Source of the DNA: Pseudomonas solani
Lineage (GTDB): Bacteria; Pseudomonadota; Gammaproteobacteria; Pseudomonadales; Pseudomonadaceae
Length of the DNA: 64,000 nucleotides
Direction of reading: 5' to 3'
Assembly: GCF_026072635.1 (NCBI RefSeq)
Contig: NZ_AP023081.1
Location: forward strand, 1,148,501 to 1,212,500
Part shown: positions 1-8,633 of the stretch, in pieces
Layout of the letters: each line of letters opens with the position of its first letter
How positions within the stretch are numbered: the stretch's first letter is position 1
The notes under the pieces: model-generated
Seen by the model: the letters and a program-made list of their open reading frames with translations, nothing else
The model's database searches: none
Told to the model about the DNA's origin: nothing
Translations under genes and position numbers: made by a program

Positions 1-557
1 ATGGGCATGGCCACGGTGGAGCCGGGCAGCGCGGCAGAGGCGATCATCCAGGGCACCTTGCGCATCTGGTAGCCGGCCGGGTCGATCAGCACCAGCTTCT
101 CGACGCGCGCGGGCTGGGCCAGGGCGAAGTTCCAGGCGATGTAGCCACCCAGGGAGTTGCCGGCGATGGAGACCTTGTCGATGCGCAGGTGGTCCAGCAG
201 CAGGCCGAAGATGCGGATCATCCGCTCGCCGGAATAGTCACCGCTGCGCTTGGGGCCGGTAAGGCCGAAGCCGGGCACGTCGAAGCGGATGATGCGGTAG
301 TGCGGGGCGAAGGCCGGTACCCAGTCGTCCCAGGTGTGCAGGGAGGCAACCACGCCGTGAATCATCACCAGCACCGGCTTGTCGCGGCTGCCTTCGTCAC
401 GATAGTGGACGTTGAAGCCGTCCAGCTCGATGAAGCGCGAGCCGCTGTCGGCGCTGGCGTAGCGCGCCTTGAGGCGATCCAGTGGCAGGGAGCCGAAGCC
501 CAGGCGGGAAAAGCCGGCCGCGAGCGGCGGCGACATCGGCAGACTGGTAGCGGACAT
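1..557 (-). CDS. Alpha/beta hydrolase, 3' end cut off by window edge
   Basis: The reading frame is open from an ATG at 557 down to base 1, so only the first 185 codons are present. I see the oxyanion-hole segment MIHGVVAS near residue 64. The nucleophile elbow GNSLGG lies near residue 132, with Ser as the expected nucleophile. These are hallmarks of the alpha/beta hydrolase fold (esterase, epoxide hydrolase or C-C hydrolase type). The Asp and His of the triad would lie beyond the edge. A GAGGTG ribosome site sits just upstream of the ATG. No signal peptide is visible, so it is probably cytoplasmic. The substrate cannot be told. The neighbouring TetR gene on the same strand could regulate it, but that is only inferred from proximity. 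Confidence 0.85.
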   Translation of the reverse strand, partial: MSATSLPMSPPLAAGFSRLGFGSLPLDRLKARYASADSGSRFIELDGFNVHYRDEGSRDKPVLVMIHGVVASLHTWDDWVPAFAPHYRIIRFDVPGFGLTGPKRSGDYSGERMIRIFGLLLDHLRIDKVSIAGNSLGGYIAWNFALAQPARVEKLVLIDPAGYQMRKVPWMIASAALPGSTVAMP

Positions 558-627
558 GCAGGCACCTCGTGATTGTTATTGTCGAGGCCCTTATCAGATC
601 ACGGGGTTGCTGGCCATGCGCCCCAAC

Positions 628-1293
628 CTAGGTAGAGCGTGGACGCAGGGCGGCGATCAGCAGGTCGCCCAGTACCGCGCGGGCGTGCTCGATGCGCTGG
701 CGGCTGGCGGCACCGCCGAGCAGGTCCATGGACGCCGCCTCCAGGGCCCAGATCAGCGCGCGGAAGGTCAGCGGGTCCACCACCTGGCCGGTGGCCTGGA
801 GGCGTTCAGCGAGCAGCGCGGCCATCTCCAGGTGGGCGCGCTGACGGTGGGCGGCCAGGGGCGAGTCGGTGCGCATGGCCTCTTCCTGCATCAGGCGGAT
901 GATGGGCCCCACGGCCAGGTGATAGTCGAAGAAGCAGCGCACCATGTCGCGCAGCCAGGCTTCGTCGCTGCCAGCGGCGGCGCGCATGCCACGGAAGCGA
1001 TTGAGCAGCAGCACCACGGCGGTCTGGTAGATGCTTTCCAGCACATCCATCTTGTTGGAGAAGTGCTTGTAGAAGGTGCGCCGCGAGACCTGGGCCGCTT
1101 CCAGCAGGTCATTCACCGTGGTCTCGCCGATGCCCTTGCGGGCGAACACCGGGATGGCCGCCAACTGGATGTTGGTACGCAGCAGGTGCCCCACCAGCGG
1201 GCCTTCCGCCTCGGCCTGCTGGCGCGCCACTGCACCGTAGCCACCGAGGTCTTCGAATACCGCGAAGATCGCCCCGCGCTCGCTCTCGTCCAT
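628..1293 (-). CDS. TetR/AcrR family transcriptional regulator
   Basis: A 221-residue protein with the TetR helix-turn-helix around residues 51-81 (ARKGIGETTVNDLLEAAQVS followed by RRTFYKHFSNK). A helical ligand-binding domain follows. The ATG at 1293 has a GTGAGGGTG ribosome site and leaves an unusually long stretch (about 35 residues) before helix 1. A GTG at 1194 with GAAGG upstream is an alternative start. The open frame extends to 1395, but that part is rejected as out of family. It lies 70 bases before the hydrolase on the same strand and is divergent from the gene at 1383, so the 1294-1382 gap probably holds back-to-back promoters. The ligand and targets are unknown. Confidence 0.85.
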   Translation of the reverse strand: MDESERGAIFAVFEDLGGYGAVARQQAEAEGPLVGHLLRTNIQLAAIPVFARKGIGETTVNDLLEAAQVSRRTFYKHFSNKMDVLESIYQTAVVLLLNRFRGMRAAAGSDEAWLRDMVRCFFDYHLAVGPIIRLMQEEAMRTDSPLAAHRQRAHLEMAALLAERLQATGQVVDPLTFRALIWALEAASMDLLGGAASRQRIEHARAVLGDLLIAALRPRST

Positions 1294-1382
1294 CACCCTC
1301 ACCCCAACCAAGGCGCGGGTGACGGGGCGCCACCGCCCCGTTACTCTTGGCGCGCCCCTTCCCGCTGGAATCTTCCGTGTCG

Positions 1383-2237
1383 ATGAAGCTATCACGCCGC
1401 CTGCCCTGGCCGCTGGCCATCCTTTTGCTGGTCCTGGCGCTGCCCGCCCCGGCCGCCGAACTGTTCTACCTGGGGCAGAAGATTCCCGACATCCAGCGCC
1501 CGTGGAACAGCCACGACTACCAGCAATTGATCGATGCCCTGGACAAGGTCGACCGCACCCAGGTCAACGCCCTGCCCCGGCGCAGCGGCGAGTTCACCGG
1601 GCCCATCTACACGCGGATGATCAGCGAGGAGAACTTCAAGCCGCAGCTGAACATCTACGCCCCCCTGGAGCTGCGCCAGAACGAGGCGCGCGAGGTGCTG
1701 TTCCGCCTCAAGGAACTGATGCGCCTGTACTTCGACTTCAAGGCCGCGCAGCAGCCCTACGGCGCCGAAGCCCTGGGGCTGATGAGCTATTCGATGCGCC
1801 AGCAGGCGATCCTCTTCACCCTCACGGTGGAGTTCTGGATGACCCTGTCGGAGAGCGAGCAGAGCAAGCCGGTGCGCTTGCAGGGCCTGCAGGAAACCAA
1901 GGACGCGGCGGCGATGCTGACCTCCAGCGCGCTGGACTACCTGGGGCTGACCAAGCAGTTCAACCGTGAGGACCTGGTGCTCTACGCCGCCGAACTGGGC
2001 AAGCAGATGCCCGAGCTGTTCATCCACCTGCGCAGCGACGTGCGCGCGCAACTGATGGCTCGGGTGGGCGAGTTGGCGGAAAAGCACCCCTACGCGGAGG
2101 TGCGCAGCAGCATGGCCGACCTGCTGCCGATGCTGGCGGCCATCCAGCAGGATGTGGAGCGACAGCTGGCCCAACCGCTGCCGGCCGGCAAGCCCAAGCC
2201 GGCGCTCGATCTCTCGGCACCGGCTGCGCCGCAGTAG
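1383..2237 (+). CDS. Exported protein of unknown function
   Basis: A 284-residue protein that begins with a clear Sec signal peptide: basic MKLSRR, then a leucine-rich core, then an APAAA-type cleavage site near residue 25. The mature part is mostly helical, with no cysteine cluster, lipobox or catalytic motif that I recognise. The tail is rich in Pro and Ala. I chose the ATG at 1383 because it puts the signal sequence at the N-terminus. The open frame begins at 1347, but the extra 12 residues would precede the signal. It is divergent from the TetR gene and convergent with the LuxR-type regulator, whose stop is 3 bases away. It is probably periplasmic. No function is assigned. Confidence 0.7.
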   Translation: MKLSRRLPWPLAILLLVLALPAPAAELFYLGQKIPDIQRPWNSHDYQQLIDALDKVDRTQVNALPRRSGEFTGPIYTRMISEENFKPQLNIYAPLELRQNEAREVLFRLKELMRLYFDFKAAQQPYGAEALGLMSYSMRQQAILFTLTVEFWMTLSESEQSKPVRLQGLQETKDAAAMLTSSALDYLGLTKQFNREDLVLYAAELGKQMPELFIHLRSDVRAQLMARVGELAEKHPYAEVRSSMADLLPMLAAIQQDVERQLAQPLPAGKPKPALDLSAPAAPQ

Positions 2238-2240
2238 CCC

Positions 2241-4982
2241 TCAGCGCAACAGGCCGAGGGCCTTGGCCCGCGCCACCGCCTGGGTGCGCCGCTCCACGCC
2301 GAGCTTGCCGTTGATGTGGCGGGCGTGGGTCTTGACCGTGTGCAGGGAGATGAACAGCCGCTCGCTGATTTCCTGGTTGGAGCAGCCCTGGGCGATCAGT
2401 TGCAGCACCGCCAGCTCACGCGTACTCAACGCATCGCTCCCGGCCAGTGGCGCCTCGCTGGCAGCCGGCGCTTGCGCTTCCGGCAACAATGCCAGCAATG
2501 CCGCGGCCTCAGGGGCCGAGCGCACCAGCAGTTGCTCACGCAGCCAGGGGCCTTGGTGCGACAACAGCTCATGGAAGGGCAGCAAGGCGCCACCGGGCAG
2601 GGATTCCAGGGCACTGCCCAGCAATGCGAGAGCGTCCTTGTCGCGCCCTCCGACACGCAGCAATTGCGCCAGGTGCAGCTGTGCCACTTGCGCCATGAGC
2701 GCGCCGCCACTTTCCTTGGCCCGCTGCACCAGCGCACGTAAACGCCGTTCGGCTTCGCCGCTGCGCCCTTCGATCCTGGCCAGGGCGGCCTGCTGCAATT
2801 CGATGTGCAGCGGCAGCTGCGGATGGAATTCGGGGGCAGCGGCGGCCTGCTCGCCGCTGTAGGTTTCCGCCAGGCGCGAAAGCCAGGCCGAGGCCAACTC
2901 GACCTGCCCCTGCACCAGCCAGAGTTCGCACTTCACCAGGGTGACCATGGCCAGGTAGTACACCGGCGGCACGTCCCATATGTGCATCAACCGCTCCGCT
3001 TCGGCGAGCAGGGCGAAGGCCGCCGACAGGCGCCCTTCACGGCCTTCCAGGCTGGCCAGCACGCTGTAACCGATCAGCAGGCTGATGTCGCGGCAGGCAC
3101 GCGCCTCGGCGATCCCGGCCAGCAGGCGGCTGCGCGCCGCCTGGGGTTGCAGGCGCACGCAGAGCAGGTAGCCCTCGTAGATGGCCAGCCGCGCCCGGGC
3201 GGCATAGAAGCGCTGGGACGGCAGGCCGCGCAGGCGCTCCTGGCCCTGGCGCACCTCATCCAGCGCACGAAGGATTTCGCCACGGGCCTGCAACACCCGC
3301 GCGCGGTCGTAATGGGCCAGGGCTTCGAACAGCGGGTTGCCAACCCGTTGCGCCAACTCCAGCGCCTCGCGATTGAGGCCCCGGGCACGCCACAGGTCGC
3401 CCCGGGCGACGGCGATGTTGGCCAGGGTGGACAGGCACAGCAGGCGCTGGCCATAGCGCTCCTGGGACAGCGCGGTCAGCGCCTCGGCGCAGTGCCGCTC
3501 GGCCAGGACGATATCGCCACGGCCCCGGGCGATGACCCCGCTCAAGGCCAGCCACTGGGCGATCAGCCCCTGCTGCGCCTGGGCGTTGGGGGCTGGCAGG
3601 AAGCGTGCGAGCTGGGCGCCCAGCTCCTCGGCAGCGTCCAGTTGGCAAGCCAGGGCCAGGGCCAGGCTGTAGAGCATGATCAGCCGCGGCGTGCTGACCA
3701 GCAGGCTATCGGGCAGGTCCATCTTCCAGCGCAGCAGCATGGCGATGTTCTGCTCGGCCAGCAGTTGTTCTTCGGAGAGGTTCTGCACCAGGCTGGCAGC
3801 GACGTCCGGCTGACCGGCGCGCAGGGCCTGTTCGATGGCTTCGTCCAGCAGCCCCTGGGCACTGAACCAGCGGCAGGCGCGCAGGTGCAGGCTGGCCTGG
3901 GGAATGGTCGCCGCGTGGGCCGGCCGGGCCCGCAGCAAATCGGAAAACAGGTGGTGATAGCGGAACCAGTGGCCGTGCTCGTCCAGCGGTACCAGGAACA
4001 CCTGGTGGGCCTGCAGGTGCTGGAGGATGCCGGCGCTGCCATGGCCGTCACGCACCGCATCGCACAGCTCGGCACAGAAGCGGTCGAGGCAGGCGGTCTC
4101 ATAAAGGAAGGCCTGCACCTCGGCACTCTGCCGGTCGATCACCTCTTCCAGCAGGTATTCGCGGATCAGCCCCTCGTCACCGTGGGGCCCGCGCGCCAGG
4201 GCATGGGCGTCGCCTTCGTCCTGGCTCGCCAGCAACCACAGGCGCAGGCCGGCGGCCCAGCCCTCGCTGCGTTGCAGCAGGTTCTCCAGGTGGGCGCCAT
4301 CCAGGCGCGCGCCCTGGGCCTGGAGCAACGCGGTGCTTTCGGCGTCGGTCAGGCGCAGGTCGTGTTCGTTGAGTTCCACCAGTTGCCGCGACAGGCGCAG
4401 GCGCGCCAGGTGCCAGTCGGGGCGCTGACGGCTGGTGACCAGCAGCACCAGGCCTTCCGGCAGGTGGTTGAGGAAGAACTGCAGGCAGCGGTCGAGTACC
4501 GCGCCCTGGGCCAGGTGGTAGTCGTCGAGCACCAGCAACAGTGGCTGCTGGCGGTCCAGGCGCTGGCCAAGCTCGTCGAGCAGGCCGTCGATCCACTCCT
4601 CGAAGGCGAAGGGCTGGTGGCGCTGGCGCATCTTCAGCAGGCCCATGGCCTCCTCGCCCATCCCTGGGAAGAACTGGCGCAGCCCTTCCAGCAAGCGTTC
4701 GAGGAAGCGCCCGGGGTCGTTGTCACGACGCCCGAGCCCGAGCCAGAGCGCCTGCCAGCCCTCCGGCAGGCCTTCGCAGAACTCGATGGCGAGGGAACTC
4801 TTGCCGAAACCGGCGGGGGCGCTGACCAGCAGCAGGCGGCCGCCCAGGCCGGCGGCCAGGCGGTCGCACAGGCGCGGGCGCGAAAGGTGCCCGGCCGGCA
4901 GCGGGGGGCGGAAAAAGCGTTCGCCGGCTACCGGTACGGCAGCGGGCGCGAAGGAACGCGAACTGGATAGATCGGTCATCAA
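2241..4982 (-). CDS. MalT-like LuxR-family ATP-dependent transcriptional activator
   Basis: A 913-residue regulator of the LAL/MalT class. The N-terminal NTPase has a Walker A motif (APAGFGKSS, residues 55-63) and a Walker B-like LLLVLDDYH near residue 150. A long helical TPR-like region (about 400-800) follows. The C-terminal LuxR helix-turn-helix is at about 848-913 (LSTRELAVLQLIAQGCSNQE). Such proteins are normally switched by a small ligand or a protein partner and activate nearby operons. It lies downstream of, and on the same strand as, the DUF1329/DUF1302/acyl-CoA ligase genes, separated by a terminator at 5082-5107. It therefore probably has its own promoter and controls that cluster (inference). 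ATG codons at 4982 and 4979 are both possible starts. I recall the same arrangement at PA3921-PA3924 in P. aeruginosa. Confidence 0.9.
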   Translation of the reverse strand: MMTDLSSSRSFAPAAVPVAGERFFRPPLPAGHLSRPRLCDRLAAGLGGRLLLVSAPAGFGKSSLAIEFCEGLPEGWQALWLGLGRRDNDPGRFLERLLEGLRQFFPGMGEEAMGLLKMRQRHQPFAFEEWIDGLLDELGQRLDRQQPLLLVLDDYHLAQGAVLDRCLQFFLNHLPEGLVLLVTSRQRPDWHLARLRLSRQLVELNEHDLRLTDAESTALLQAQGARLDGAHLENLLQRSEGWAAGLRLWLLASQDEGDAHALARGPHGDEGLIREYLLEEVIDRQSAEVQAFLYETACLDRFCAELCDAVRDGHGSAGILQHLQAHQVFLVPLDEHGHWFRYHHLFSDLLRARPAHAATIPQASLHLRACRWFSAQGLLDEAIEQALRAGQPDVAASLVQNLSEEQLLAEQNIAMLLRWKMDLPDSLLVSTPRLIMLYSLALALACQLDAAEELGAQLARFLPAPNAQAQQGLIAQWLALSGVIARGRGDIVLAERHCAEALTALSQERYGQRLLCLSTLANIAVARGDLWRARGLNREALELAQRVGNPLFEALAHYDRARVLQARGEILRALDEVRQGQERLRGLPSQRFYAARARLAIYEGYLLCVRLQPQAARSRLLAGIAEARACRDISLLIGYSVLASLEGREGRLSAAFALLAEAERLMHIWDVPPVYYLAMVTLVKCELWLVQGQVELASAWLSRLAETYSGEQAAAAPEFHPQLPLHIELQQAALARIEGRSGEAERRLRALVQRAKESGGALMAQVAQLHLAQLLRVGGRDKDALALLGSALESLPGGALLPFHELLSHQGPWLREQLLVRSAPEAAALLALLPEAQAPAASEAPLAGSDALSTRELAVLQLIAQGCSNQEISERLFISLHTVKTHARHINGKLGVERRTQAVARAKALGLLR

Positions 4983-5081
4983 CCCGGCTTCTAGGAATGG
5001 TTATGCCGCGGGGGCGTGAGCGCTGAGGCAGCCTAGCCTTTCGGTCCGCCCATTTGTAGTCCCTTGGGAAAGTACAGACAA

Positions 5082-5107
5082 GAAAAAGCCGGCCCGAAGG
5101 CCGGCTT
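5082..5107 (-). terminator. Rho-independent terminator after the DUF1329 gene
   Basis: A perfect 9-bp stem (AAGCCGGCC paired with GGCCGGCTT, 5086-5094 and 5099-5107) has a CGAA loop. On the minus strand a run of T follows the stem. It lies 20 bases past the DUF1329 stop and separates that operon from the LuxR-type regulator gene. Confidence 0.85.
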
Positions 5108-5127
5108 GTTTACGCGGTATTACAGGA

Positions 5128-6495
5128 TCAACGCACGCCAGCCTGACGCAGAGCGGCCGGGGTGTAGTCGCTTTCCGAAGCGCTGTAGTTGAAGTCGTAG
5201 GATTGTTTCTCCTCGTTCTTCATGCCCAGGGCCAGGTAGCGACCGGACAGCAGGTCGTACAGGGTTTCCACGGCGTACCAGGGTACTTGCTTGTCGTAGT
5301 AGTACTCCGAGTGGGCCTCGGCTACGCGCCACAGGGTGCCACGGCCGTCGTAGTGGTCGATGGCGGCGGCTTGCCAGGTGTCTTCGTCGATGTAGAAGTC
5401 ACGCTTGGCGTAGATGTGGCGCTCGCCGGACTTGAGGGTCGCGACGACATGCCACACGCGGTGCAGCTCGTAGCGGGTCAGGTCCTGGTTGATGTGGCCG
5501 GCCTTGATGATGTCGGCGTACTTCAGCTTGGGCGAGTCCAGGCGGTAGCTGTTGTAGGGGATGTAGATCTCCTTCTTGCCTTCCAGCTTCCAGTCGTAGC
5601 GGTCCGGCGCACCGTTGTACATGTCGAAGTTGTCGGAGGTACGCAGGCCATCGGCGGCGGTACCCGGGCCGTCGTAGGACACCTGCGGGGCGCGGCGTAC
5701 GCGGCGCTGACCGGCGTTGTACAGCCACGCCAGGCGCGGTTCCTTCACCTGGTTGAGGGTCTCGTGCACCAGCAGCACGTTACCGGCCAGGCGCGACGGA
5801 GCGGTCACGCGCTGCTTGAAGTAGAACAGCACGTTGCTCGGCTTGCTCGGGTCGTAGTCCTTCAGCTTGTCGCGGAAGGTGAACTCGTCCTGGAAGTACA
5901 CCAGGCTGTAGGAGCCGTTGGGCTGCGGGGTCGCCTGGGTCACCAGACGGCGCACGCTGCCACCGCGGTAGCGGGTGATGTGGTTCCAGATCGCTTCCAG
6001 GCCGTTCTGCGGAATCGGGAAGGGGTTGGCGGTCTTGAAGTTCTCCAGACCGTTACCGCCCTCCACCAGCTTGGTGTTGGCCGCGTTTTCCTTGGCTGCC
6101 GCGATCACGTTCGCCGGTACGGTGGCCGTACGGTGGGTGGTGAACACCGGCATCTTGTAGGTTTCCGGGTAGCGCTTGAACATCGCGTACTGGCCGGGGG
6201 TCAGCTTGTCCTTGTACTGCTCGACGTTCTGCGCGGTGATGGTGAACAGCGGTTGCTCACTGGCGAAGGGATCGGAAACGAAGCCCTTGTCGTCCACCGG
6301 GCCGGCGTTCTGCGGCAGGCCGCCGGTCCACTCGGGGATGCTGCCATCGGCATTGCCGGCCTTCTCGGCGCCCAGCGGGGTCAGGGTGGTGCCGATCTTG
6401 GCCACCTGGTCGGCCGGGGCCGCCGCCATGACGGCGGTGGCCAGCAGGGACAGCGCCAGCGCACCGGTTTGCAGCAGGTTCTTTGTTGTTTTCAT
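5128..6495 (-). CDS. DUF1329 family periplasmic protein
   Basis: A 455-residue protein with a Sec signal peptide (MKTTKNLLQ, hydrophobic core, AMAAA cleavage near residue 26). The mature protein matches the DUF1329 family, with recognisable stretches such as GSIPEWTGG near the N-terminus and many Tyr/Trp-rich strands. Solved DUF1329 structures resemble the LolA/LolB lipid-carrying half-barrel (family knowledge). These proteins regularly pair with a DUF1302 outer-membrane protein, as here: the DUF1302 gene ends 25 bases upstream on the same strand. The pair plausibly moves a hydrophobic substrate across the envelope to the acyl-CoA ligase encoded next door (inference). A terminator follows at 5082-5107. 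Confidence 0.9.
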   Translation of the reverse strand: MKTTKNLLQTGALALSLLATAVMAAAPADQVAKIGTTLTPLGAEKAGNADGSIPEWTGGLPQNAGPVDDKGFVSDPFASEQPLFTITAQNVEQYKDKLTPGQYAMFKRYPETYKMPVFTTHRTATVPANVIAAAKENAANTKLVEGGNGLENFKTANPFPIPQNGLEAIWNHITRYRGGSVRRLVTQATPQPNGSYSLVYFQDEFTFRDKLKDYDPSKPSNVLFYFKQRVTAPSRLAGNVLLVHETLNQVKEPRLAWLYNAGQRRVRRAPQVSYDGPGTAADGLRTSDNFDMYNGAPDRYDWKLEGKKEIYIPYNSYRLDSPKLKYADIIKAGHINQDLTRYELHRVWHVVATLKSGERHIYAKRDFYIDEDTWQAAAIDHYDGRGTLWRVAEAHSEYYYDKQVPWYAVETLYDLLSGRYLALGMKNEEKQSYDFNYSASESDYTPAALRQAGVR

Positions 6496-6520
6496 GGGTG
6501 ATTCCTTAGTTCCGGGCCGC

Positions 6521-8389
6521 TTAGAAGTTCACGCCAAAGCTGAGCGCGAGGAAGTCGCGATCGATCAGGGTGTTGTAGTCGCCACCGAAGAAATCGGTGT
6601 AGGACAGGCTGGCGGTGTAGGTGTTCTGGTACTCGGCATCCAGGCCCAGGCTGATGGCCTTGGCGCCTTCGGTGAAGGTACCGTTGGGGCCGTAACCATT
6701 GACGTCATGGGACCAGGCGATGTTCGGCTTCAGATTCACACCGGCGAAGGCGTCGTTGTAATCCCAGATGGCACGTGCGCGGTAACCCCAAGAGTTGCTG
6801 GTCACGAAGCCGTCGTCTTCGCAGTATTTGCGTTGGTTTTCACCGGCACCGTTCAGTGCTGCGCAAGTGTTCCCGCCCAGCAGAGCAGTCGGAGGCAGCG
6901 GACCCGGACCATAGATCGGGTCACGGCCATAACGGACCTTGCTGGTGCTTTCAAGTCCACCCACGTGGGTGAAGCCCACTTCACCGACCAACGTCAGACG
7001 CTCAGCACCCATTACCTGGTCGAAGAAATGGGTAAAGGTGGTCTGGAGTTGGGTGATCTCCTTGCGGTTGTAACCGTGAAGATCCTGGCCAGGCCGGCCG
7101 TTGAGCAGCGACGCGTTGGCGTAGGCGCCGCCCAGCAGTTTGACGCCGCCATACAGGACGTCGGTGGAGTTGATCTGTACCGGAGCGTTCGGACGGTAGC
7201 TGACCTCACCCGACCACGCAGTGCCGGTGGGCAGGGTGGTGGAGAAGCTCAGGCCATAGAGACGAATGTCTTCCGGGTACTCGATGAAGTACTTGGAGTT
7301 GGCGGCCACGACCAGAGGAGCAGCGGCACCAAAGCCTGGAGCGGCGGTGTAGACGCCACTGCCGGCAGCTGTGGCGCTGAAAATCGGCGCACGGCTGTGG
7401 TAGTTCATGAAATAAGCGCCGAACTCGGTGTCCAGCTCTTCGGAGAAGTAGCGCAGCGCGGTGCCCCACTGGCCGCCATCACGCGCATCGCGGTCTCCGC
7501 CCCGGGGAACGATTACACCCTCGCTGGTAGCGGTGACAGGAGAAACGCCGAGGAAAGCCGGCAAACCTGCGATCCCCCCGTTGATGGTCGCTAGCTGCAG
7601 GGCAGAGGGAGGGGTCAGAACGGCAAGATTGCCATCGCAACCATCGGCAACGATGTCCGGCTGTGCGAAGAAGGTGCCGCAGTTGTCAGTGACAGTCTGG
7701 TCCCACTCCAGTTGGTAGAAGGCTTCGGCGGAAAGATTGTCGGTCAGGCTCTGCGACACATAGAACATGTTGACCGGAATCAGACCTTCCTTGACCTCGG
7801 CACCGGGGCGGCGGAAGGCGGAGACGTCCACCGGGTTGATCGCGTTGATACCGTTCTGGATGAAGGTACTTTCACCCCAACTTACGACCTGCTTGCCCAA
7901 GCGCACGGAGCCCGGTTTATCTGCGATGTCGTAGTTGTGATAGACGAAGGCGTCGAGCAGCTGCGCGCCAGAGGACTGGGCAGCCTCTTTGCGGTTGTGG
8001 TCGTCGATGTCCTTGAACAGGCGGCTTTCGTCCTTCAGTTCGAAGTCGTACCAGTACTTGCCACGGACGAAGACGCCGGTATCACCGTACTTCAGCTCGA
8101 GGTCATGGATGCCCTTGAAGATCTTCGAGAAGGTTTCGCCCTTCTTGAAGTTCAGGTGGGAGTCATCGGAGGTCTGCGACAGGCCATCACCACCATTGTT
8201 CTTGCCGATCAGGTCCGCATCCGCACCGCGCATGGACCAGCTTGCACCGACCGACAACGAGGAATCGAACTGCCCCTCGATCTCGCCGATATTGAACGTT
8301 ACGCCGAATGCCGGGGCGGCGAGAGTGGATGCGAGGCTGACGGCCAGTGGCAGTCGTGCCAGGCGCCAGAACGGTTTTCTTGTTGTCAT
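6521..8389 (-). CDS. DUF1302 family outer-membrane beta-barrel protein
   Basis: A 622-residue protein with an N-terminal signal peptide (MTTRKPFWRLARLPLAV, cleavage after APAFG near residue 30). The mature part is rich in alternating aromatic/polar strands, Gly and Asn, and ends in a phenylalanine (LSFGVNF), typical of outer-membrane barrels recognised by BamA. DUF1302 proteins co-occur with DUF1329 proteins in many Pseudomonas and are often near lipid, steroid or alcohol catabolism genes (family knowledge). It is first in a two-gene operon with DUF1329. The 8390-8633 gap should carry its promoter, and I see a CTATAGT element on the minus strand as a possible -10. A role as a porin for fatty or other hydrophobic substrates is inference. 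Confidence 0.88.
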   Translation of the reverse strand: MTTRKPFWRLARLPLAVSLASTLAAPAFGVTFNIGEIEGQFDSSLSVGASWSMRGADADLIGKNNGGDGLSQTSDDSHLNFKKGETFSKIFKGIHDLELKYGDTGVFVRGKYWYDFELKDESRLFKDIDDHNRKEAAQSSGAQLLDAFVYHNYDIADKPGSVRLGKQVVSWGESTFIQNGINAINPVDVSAFRRPGAEVKEGLIPVNMFYVSQSLTDNLSAEAFYQLEWDQTVTDNCGTFFAQPDIVADGCDGNLAVLTPPSALQLATINGGIAGLPAFLGVSPVTATSEGVIVPRGGDRDARDGGQWGTALRYFSEELDTEFGAYFMNYHSRAPIFSATAAGSGVYTAAPGFGAAAPLVVAANSKYFIEYPEDIRLYGLSFSTTLPTGTAWSGEVSYRPNAPVQINSTDVLYGGVKLLGGAYANASLLNGRPGQDLHGYNRKEITQLQTTFTHFFDQVMGAERLTLVGEVGFTHVGGLESTSKVRYGRDPIYGPGPLPPTALLGGNTCAALNGAGENQRKYCEDDGFVTSNSWGYRARAIWDYNDAFAGVNLKPNIAWSHDVNGYGPNGTFTEGAKAISLGLDAEYQNTYTASLSYTDFFGGDYNTLIDRDFLALSFGVNF

Positions 8390-8600
8390 CGACGCTACTC
8401 CATGTGTGTTTTTTTGTTATGGATTGGTGCGGACTATAGCCAGGAGGTAGTAGTGCTTGATCCCTCTAAAGTGTGATTTGCAGTCCGGCGAGCACTCTGG
8501 CTCGCAGGTTTGCAGACTAGCCCGATCTGGCGATTGGTAAAGCCGGGGTGAGCTGGCGCGGAGCCAGCAAATAACAAGCCAAGCGTTTGCTTGGTAGACA

Positions 8601-8624
8601 GGCCGGGCCTTGCGGGACCCGGCC
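8601..8624 (-). terminator. Hairpin after the acyl-CoA ligase gene
   Basis: GGCCGGG (8601-8607) pairs with CCCGGCC (8618-8624), ten bases past the ligase stop. No real T-tract follows on the minus strand, so termination may be weak or factor-dependent. The rest of the 8390-8633 gap shows only a possible promoter for the DUF1302 gene. Confidence 0.4.
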
Positions 8625-8633
8625 TGAAGCGGC

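Noticed and set aside
2805..4970. A 721-codon open frame on the plus strand
   Set aside because: It is the mirror of the LuxR/MalT-type gene on the minus strand. The product is Gln/Gly/Ala-rich low-complexity sequence with no family motifs, as expected from GC-rich codon use.
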